From an uncultured Lachnospiraceae bacterium (lineage in GTDB: Bacteria > Bacillota > Clostridia > Lachnospirales > Lachnospiraceae): a stretch of DNA of 36,930 nt. Shown one piece after another: positions 32,136 to 36,930 of the stretch (position 1 is its first letter; each line of letters starts with the position of its first letter). Made by a program: the position numbers and the translations under genes. Under the pieces are notes generated by a model that searched no databases, was not told where the DNA came from, and worked only from the letters and a program-made list of their open reading frames with translations. Location: contig CAJUQY010000029.1 in NCBI GenBank assembly GCA_910588815.1, positions 1 to 36,930 of the forward strand, in the 5' to 3' direction.

Positions 32136-33014
32136 ATGTTTCTCCAACAGATAGTAAACGGACTTACGATCGGTTCCATCTATGCCCTGGTCGCCATCGG
32201 CTATTCGCTGGTGTTCGGCGTTCTCAGACTGATCAATTTCGCGAACGGAGCGGAATACATGCTGGGCGCTTATTTCGTCTACATTCTTATGACCGTGTTC
32301 GGCGCCAGGGCTCCGCTTGCGATTCCGGTGGCGGTCATTGCCCTCGGCGCAGTGGGATACCTGGTGGATTTTGTGGGGCTTAGGAGGCTTCGCAAAAAGA
32401 ACGCGCCGAGAATGTCGGCCTTAATCTCCACCCTGGGAGTCGGAACTTTTATCGAAAATGCAATTCAGATCTGGGTTGGGACAGAGACGAAGTCCTACCC
32501 CAATTTCCTGAATTTCGGAAGAATCACCATCGGAAAGACCATCATAAGCTGGACCCAGATAATCATTTTCATTACCTGCATCCTGCTCATGATTGCCGTG
32601 TCCTTCGTGGTTTACAAGACGAAGATCGGAAAATCCATGCTGGCCGTTTCCCAGGATCAGATGTGCGCCAGGCTGATGGGAATTAATGTCTCCCTGGTTA
32701 TCACCCTGACCTTCGTGGTGGCGGCCATGCTGGCCTGCGTTTCCGGCGTGCTGGTGGGATCTTATTACCAGAACATTGACACCAACATGAGCTTTATTGT
32801 GGGAATGAAAACCTTTGCGGCGGCGGTGCTCGGCGGCGTAGGCTCCCTTCCGGGAGCGGTGGCCGGCGGACTGATCGTGGGGCTGGCAGAGTCCATAGGG
32901 GCCAGCTATGTGAGCGCCGGATACCGTGACGCCATCGCATTTGCCATTCTGATCATCGTTCTGCTCGTCAAGCCCTCCGGACTTTTCGGCAAGAACAATG
33001 TAGAGAAGATGTAG
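32136..33014 (+). CDS. Liv-type ABC permease, LivH family
   Basis: A 292-residue inner-membrane protein with about eight hydrophobic segments. Family motifs are GLTIGSIYALVAIGYSLVFG at the start, LRLINFANGAEYMLGAY and a C-terminal FAAAVLGGVGSLPGAVAGGL. AAGGAGG at 32120-32126 is nine bases before ATG 32136; the ATG at 32127 abuts it and is less likely. It pairs with the LivM-type permease 14 bases downstream. Confidence 0.92.
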   Translation: MFLQQIVNGLTIGSIYALVAIGYSLVFGVLRLINFANGAEYMLGAYFVYILMTVFGARAPLAIPVAVIALGAVGYLVDFVGLRRLRKKNAPRMSALISTLGVGTFIENAIQIWVGTETKSYPNFLNFGRITIGKTIISWTQIIIFITCILLMIAVSFVVYKTKIGKSMLAVSQDQMCARLMGINVSLVITLTFVVAAMLACVSGVLVGSYYQNIDTNMSFIVGMKTFAAAVLGGVGSLPGAVAGGLIVGLAESIGASYVSAGYRDAIAFAILIIVLLVKPSGLFGKNNVEKM

Positions 33015-33028
33015 GGAGGAGGATACAT

Positions 33029-34072
33029 ATGAAGAAAAACGGTATTCTTAAAAAAACCTGGGACGGGCTTATCGAGTTCGTCGCCATGCACCAGCTCCCG
33101 ATCATGGCTGTGCTGATCCTTCTGGTGATCGCCTTCCCTTTTATGACCAGCAACAAATACCTGCTCAGGATCGCGACCCTCTGCCTGATCAATATCGTTC
33201 TCGGCCTCGCTTTAAACCTGGTGCAGGGCTACATGGGTCAGATGTCCTTTGCGACGGCGGCTTTCTGGGGGATCGGGGCCTACGCGGGAACCATCGGGGT
33301 CATGCGGCTGGGGATGCCGTCCCTTCTGGGAATGGCCTTCGGAATGGCCGTGGCAGGCGTCTTCGGCCTGCTGATCGCGCTGCCCACCCTGAAGTTAAAA
33401 GGCTACTACCTCTCCATCGTCACCATGGGCTTCTGTGAGATTGTGAGGATCGTGGAGATGAACTGGCAGGATCTCACCAGAGGCTCCCTCGGCATCATGA
33501 ATATTCCTGCCGTGTCCCTCTTCGGATTCCGGTTCAAATCCGGAAGGGCCAATTATATCATTGCCCTGATTATCCTTTTCGTGGTGACCATTCTTGTCAA
33601 AAACCTCATCAACTCCAATTTCGGGCTGTCCTTAAAGGCGATCCGGGACGACGATTCGGCCGCGGAAACCATGGGCATCAACATCGTCCATGTGAAACGA
33701 GTCAACTTTGTCATTTCCGCGCTGATCTGCGGATTTGTGGGAGCCTTTTACGCCCAGTATGTCTCCTTTATCCACCCGTCCAGCTTTGCCAGCGGCGTGT
33801 CTCAGGAGTACATTGTCATGATTATTTTCGGCGGGCTGGGAAGCATCCCCGGCACCTTTTTCGGGTGCATTGTTCTGACCATTCTTCCGGAGCTTATGAG
33901 AGGCCTGCTCCAGTACCGTCTGCTGATCTATGGAGCGCTGATGGTTATCATGATGAACTTTATGCCGGGCGGCCTCCTTGGCAATCTGGATCTCGGCCTT
34001 GTGAAGAAAAAAATCCTGGAGAAAAGAAAACGGGCCGTTTTGGAAGGAAGCGAAGGAGGTGACAGGAAATGA
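33029..34072 (+). CDS. Liv-type ABC permease, LivM family
   Basis: A 347-residue membrane protein with about ten hydrophobic segments, preceded by a short basic N-terminus. Typical are LNLVQGYMGQMSFATAAFWGIGAYA, LKLKGYYLSIVTMGF, LKAIRDDDSAAETMGI (ATPase contact) and IIFGGLGSIPGTFFG. Heterodimer partner of the LivH-type permease. Its last four bases overlap the LivG-type gene (ATGA-type overlap), so translation is coupled. Confidence 0.93.
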   Translation: MKKNGILKKTWDGLIEFVAMHQLPIMAVLILLVIAFPFMTSNKYLLRIATLCLINIVLGLALNLVQGYMGQMSFATAAFWGIGAYAGTIGVMRLGMPSLLGMAFGMAVAGVFGLLIALPTLKLKGYYLSIVTMGFCEIVRIVEMNWQDLTRGSLGIMNIPAVSLFGFRFKSGRANYIIALIILFVVTILVKNLINSNFGLSLKAIRDDDSAAETMGINIVHVKRVNFVISALICGFVGAFYAQYVSFIHPSSFASGVSQEYIVMIIFGGLGSIPGTFFGCIVLTILPELMRGLLQYRLLIYGALMVIMMNFMPGGLLGNLDLGLVKKKILEKRKRAVLEGSEGGDRK

Positions 34073-34839
34073 GCGCCAACCTTGTGGTGACAGGCCTTAC
34101 GCAGCAGTTCGGAGGATTGACAGCGTTAAATAATGTAAATATGGAAGTGAACCTGGGTGAGATCGTCGGCGTGATCGGACCGAACGGGGCGGGCAAGACG
34201 ACCCTGTTCAATGTCATTACCGGCGTCTACCGTCCCACCTCCGGTTCGGTGGTGCTGAACGGAAAACAAATCAATGGCTTAAAACGGTACGAGATTACCA
34301 GGCTGGGTTTTGCCAGAACCTTCCAGAATATCCGGCTGTTCAAGCAGATGACGGTCTTGGACAACGTCAAGATGGGGATGTGCTGCCGTTCGAAATGCAA
34401 TGTATTCGACAACCTGTTCCATACGCCAAGGAAGCGGAGGGAGGAAAAAGCGCAGGAGGAGAAGGCGCTGCAGATCCTTAAGACTCTGAACCTTCTGGAT
34501 TACAAATACGACGCTCCCGGAAGCCTTCCCTACGGTGAACAGAGAAGGCTGGAGATCGCCAGGGCCATGGCCACGGACGCGACGATCCTTTTACTTGACG
34601 AGCCGGCGGCAGGAATGAATGACCAGGAGACGGCGGAGCTTTCAAAGACCGTGAGCGGACTGAGGGATTCCGGCTACACCATCATCCTGATTGAGCATGA
34701 TATGAAATTTGTCATGAATATCTGTGACCGGCTGTACGTGTTAAACCACGGCGAACTGATTGCGACCGGCACACCGGGAGAGGTCAAGACGGATCCGCAG
34801 GTCATAAATGCCTATCTCGGAAAGGAGGAGGAAGAATGA
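34069..34839 (+). CDS. Liv-type ABC ATPase, LivG family
   Basis: A 256-residue ATPase: Walker A GPNGAGKTT, Q-loop in RTFQNIRLF, family signature PYGEQRRLEIARAM (the LivG form of LSGGQ), Walker B ILLLDEPAAGMN and H-loop IEHDMKFV. The AAAtTGLNPVE-like LivG C-terminal helix region (NAYLGKE) is also present. It overlaps the next ATPase gene by four bases. Confidence 0.94.
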   Translation: MSANLVVTGLTQQFGGLTALNNVNMEVNLGEIVGVIGPNGAGKTTLFNVITGVYRPTSGSVVLNGKQINGLKRYEITRLGFARTFQNIRLFKQMTVLDNVKMGMCCRSKCNVFDNLFHTPRKRREEKAQEEKALQILKTLNLLDYKYDAPGSLPYGEQRRLEIARAMATDATILLLDEPAAGMNDQETAELSKTVSGLRDSGYTIILIEHDMKFVMNICDRLYVLNHGELIATGTPGEVKTDPQVINAYLGKEEEE

Positions 34840-35540
34840 GCATCCTTTCTGTCAAAGACTTAAAAGTACATTACGGAGGAATCCAGGCGCTTCGGGGCGT
34901 ATCCCTGGAGGTGGACGAGGGCGAGATCATTACTCTGATCGGGGCCAACGGCGCCGGCAAATCGACGCTTATGAATTCCATCATGGGGATCGTGCCGAAA
35001 GCGGCGGGAACGGTGGTCTATAGGGGTGAAGACATTACAAAAAAAGAAACCCGCCAGATCGTGAAAAGCGGCATGATCCTGGCACCGGAGGGCCGTCATA
35101 TTTTTCCCGGTTTCACGGTGAAGGACAATCTCCTGCTGGGCGGATACTATGAGACCGCGGCGGAAAATGAAAAAGAGCTGGAGACGGTGTTCCGATTGTT
35201 TCCGATCTTAAAGGAGAGGATCCACCAGATGGGAGGGACCCTCTCCGGCGGCGAACAGCAGATGCTGGCGGTGGGGAGGGCTCTTATGGCCCACCCGAAG
35301 ATTATGATGCTGGACGAGCCGTCCCTGGGACTTGCACCCCTTGTGATTGCAGACATTTTCAGTCTGTTCGGGCGGATCCGTGAAATGGGGGTGACGATCA
35401 TTCTGGTGGAACAGAATGCACGTATGGCCCTGAAGGCCGCCGACCGGGGATACGTGATCGAGTCGGGGAGGATCGTCACGGAGGATACCGCGGACCATCT
35501 TCTGCATTCGGACGCAGTGGTAAAAGCTTATTTGGGTTAG
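34836..35540 (+). CDS. Liv-type ABC ATPase, LivF family
   Basis: A 234-residue ATPase with Walker A GANGAGKST, APEGRHIFPGFTVKDNL, signature LSGGEQQMLAVGRALM, Walker B IMMLDEPSLGLAP and LVEQNARMAL, all characteristic of LivF. With the LivG-type protein it powers import. AAGGAGGAGG lies just before the start within the previous gene. Twelve bases separate its stop from the second amidohydrolase. Confidence 0.94.
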   Translation: MSILSVKDLKVHYGGIQALRGVSLEVDEGEIITLIGANGAGKSTLMNSIMGIVPKAAGTVVYRGEDITKKETRQIVKSGMILAPEGRHIFPGFTVKDNLLLGGYYETAAENEKELETVFRLFPILKERIHQMGGTLSGGEQQMLAVGRALMAHPKIMMLDEPSLGLAPLVIADIFSLFGRIREMGVTIILVEQNARMALKAADRGYVIESGRIVTEDTADHLLHSDAVVKAYLG

Positions 35541-35552
35541 GAGGGACAGGCC

Positions 35553-36701
35553 ATGTTGGATTTTTCCGGAATTCCGATCATAGATGCCCACGGGCATCCG
35601 TTTATGCCGACAAGAGAAAAAGAAGATTATTCCTACGCATACTCCATGTGCGTACACGGAGGGCTGGGGGACTTCCGCTATCTGACATCCTTTCAGATGG
35701 CGCTTCAGGAATATAAAAGATTGTTTGGGCTGCCGGCGGATGCTCCCGGGGAAACGGTCATTGCGGCACGCAAGGCTAAAGCTTCGGCAGATTACCCCGC
35801 ATTTGTAAAAGAACTGTACCGGGATGCGGGAATCGTTGCCGTTCTGGCGGATTTCGGATATCCGATCACGGGGGAAGGGCTTACGGGAGACGAGCTTTTG
35901 GCATTTGCATCAGCCACGGCCGACGTCTGCGAGGTTTACGATCTGATTCGGATCGAAACCACCTGCGACCGGCTCCTGTACCGTCCCGGCCTGTCCTTTG
36001 GGGAAATGCTGGACAGATTCGGCTCCTACGTCGAATCATATACGAAGGGACACAGAGTTGCCGGAATCAAGACCGTGGTCGGATATTATACGGGGCTTGG
36101 ATGGCGCCCGGTATCCTATCAGGAGGCGAGACAAAATTATGAGTCCGCCTACAGGGGAACATATCTCCCTGGCCGCGCGGACAAGCCCTTCCGCGATTAC
36201 ATGGTCTATCTGGGACTGGAGCTTGCACACAGGCATGGCCTGGTCTTTCAGATTCACACAGGTGCCGGCGATCCGCCGGCCTGCGACCTGCGGCTGATGA
36301 ATCCAAACAATCTGTATGAGCTCTTAAATACCGAAATTGCCGGAAAAACAAAGATTGTTCTGGTCCATGCCGGTTTTCCTTACGGGTACGAGGCTGCATT
36401 CCTGGCCGCCAACTATCCAAATGTCTATACAGACATTTCTTCAACTGTTTCCTATCTGGGAAGAGCTGTGGAATCCGAATTCAGAAAGGTGCTTGACGTC
36501 TGCCCCCACAATAAGATCATGTTTGGATCCGACGGGGGAGGTTTTGTGGATCAGTCCTGGTTTGCGGCAAACTACTTCAGAAAAGTGCTCGGAGAAGTCC
36601 TAAATGAATATGTGGAAAAGGGCTTTTTCACCAGAGCCTATGCCGCCGAAGCGGGAAAGATGATTCTGCATGACAATGCAAAACGAATCTACGGAATATG
36701 A
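35553..36701 (+). CDS. amidohydrolase, second of a pair
   Basis: A 382-residue paralogue of the protein encoded at 30955. It shares the start SGIPIIDAHGHPF (His13-x-His15), GIKTVVGYYTGLGWRPVS, FQIHTGAGDPPACDLRLMNP, VLVHAGFPY and MFGSDGGG. The two are clearly related over their full length but well diverged, especially in the central helices (residues about 40-150), so they likely take different substrates or consecutive steps. It is the last gene of the operon; no clear terminator was seen after the stop, only an A-rich stretch before the rRNA-type promoters. Confidence 0.82.
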   Translation: MLDFSGIPIIDAHGHPFMPTREKEDYSYAYSMCVHGGLGDFRYLTSFQMALQEYKRLFGLPADAPGETVIAARKAKASADYPAFVKELYRDAGIVAVLADFGYPITGEGLTGDELLAFASATADVCEVYDLIRIETTCDRLLYRPGLSFGEMLDRFGSYVESYTKGHRVAGIKTVVGYYTGLGWRPVSYQEARQNYESAYRGTYLPGRADKPFRDYMVYLGLELAHRHGLVFQIHTGAGDPPACDLRLMNPNNLYELLNTEIAGKTKIVLVHAGFPYGYEAAFLAANYPNVYTDISSTVSYLGRAVESEFRKVLDVCPHNKIMFGSDGGGFVDQSWFAANYFRKVLGEVLNEYVEKGFFTRAYAAEAGKMILHDNAKRIYGI

Positions 36702-36754
36702 AAAAAGGGCGAAAAGCAAAAAAGTAAAAAAACGGAAAATCAAGAAAAAACTTC

Positions 36755-36784
36755 TTGACAAACCATATTTTAGTGTGCTATATT
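36755..36784 (+). promoter_or_regulatory. strong promoter P1, probably of an rRNA operon
   Basis: Perfect TTGACA at 36755-36760, an 18-base spacer and TATATT at 36779-36784, in an A-rich setting. A second promoter of the same style lies 95 bases downstream. Confidence 0.7.
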
Positions 36785-36849
36785 GAAAACCCACGGCAAG
36801 AAGCGCAAAAAAAAGCGCGGAAAAACGTGGAAAAAATTTAAAAAAGTTG

Positions 36850-36878
36850 TTGACAGATGAAGATAACTGTGCTAGACT
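36850..36878 (+). promoter_or_regulatory. strong promoter P2 and leader, probably of an rRNA operon
   Basis: Perfect TTGACA at 36850-36855, a 17-base spacer and TAGACT at 36873-36878. The leader that follows, through CGAGAACAAAACAAAGAACC to the window end, has no start codon with a ribosome site and resembles Firmicute 16S rRNA leaders. Tandem consensus promoters are typical of rrn operons. Confidence 0.65.
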
Positions 36879-36930
36879 ATAGAAGTTGTCGCTGAGAACA
36901 ACAACGAGAACAAAACAAAGAACCTTGATA

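Noticed and set aside
1..36930. CRISPR array, tRNA genes, complete insertion sequence or attachment sites
   Set aside because: No regularly spaced repeats, cloverleaf-like segments, full transposase with inverted ends, or integrase were seen.

Overview
This window looks like a chromosomal catabolic region of an anaerobic Firmicute, most likely a Clostridia/Lachnospiraceae gut or rumen bacterium. The evidence is strong AGGAGG-type ribosome sites, solute-binding proteins that are Gram-positive lipoproteins, A+T-rich sigma-A promoters set in moderately G+C-rich coding DNA, and gene families common in that group. No taxonomic marker gene lies inside the window, so the assignment is inference. Two tandem promoters and a leader at the right edge look like the start of a ribosomal RNA operon.

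Left edge (1-1138): remnant DNA with a small ORF broken by an amber codon, a strong terminator, a transposase N-terminal fragment and a promoter preceded by two 17-bp direct repeats. Region A (1139-15322) is one long rightward operon: split transketolase, a modified triosephosphate-isomerase-like protein, a LarA-type nickel racemase/epimerase homologue, a NitT/TauT-type ABC importer (one binding lipoprotein, two permeases, two ATPases), a ketose 3-epimerase, a zinc alcohol dehydrogenase, an AraD-type class II aldolase/epimerase, a short-chain dehydrogenase, a TauE/SafE exporter and a LacI-family regulator. It has phosphosugar-type enzymes but no kinase, and a sulfonate-type importer and exporter. 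I propose that it degrades a sugar carrying a permanent anion such as a sulfonate, by a transketolase route. This is the most likely novel system here.

Region B (15323-16994) is a scar: the regulator's C-terminus runs into unrecognisable sequence, followed by a small helical protein and a PD-(D/E)XK (sce7726-like) protein typical of accessory DNA. Region C (16995-25645) is a GntR-regulated sugar or sugar-acid locus: divergent GntR repressor with three matching palindromic operators, a ribose-type ABC importer, then a creatininase-family hydrolase, a possible mutarotase-like protein, a short-chain dehydrogenase and a mannonate-dehydratase-type enolase.

Region D (25646-28306) holds an orphan TIM-barrel protein with its own promoter, and leftward genes for an atypical LspA-like protein and GalU. 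Region E (28307-36701) is a divergent LacI repressor, which appears to start at ATC rather than ATG, and a LivKHMGF-type ABC importer whose genes are bracketed by two paralogous amidohydrolases. Two operator-like palindromes lie in the shared control region.

In all three ABC operons the binding-protein gene is followed by a strong hairpin before the next gene, which probably sets binding protein above membrane components.
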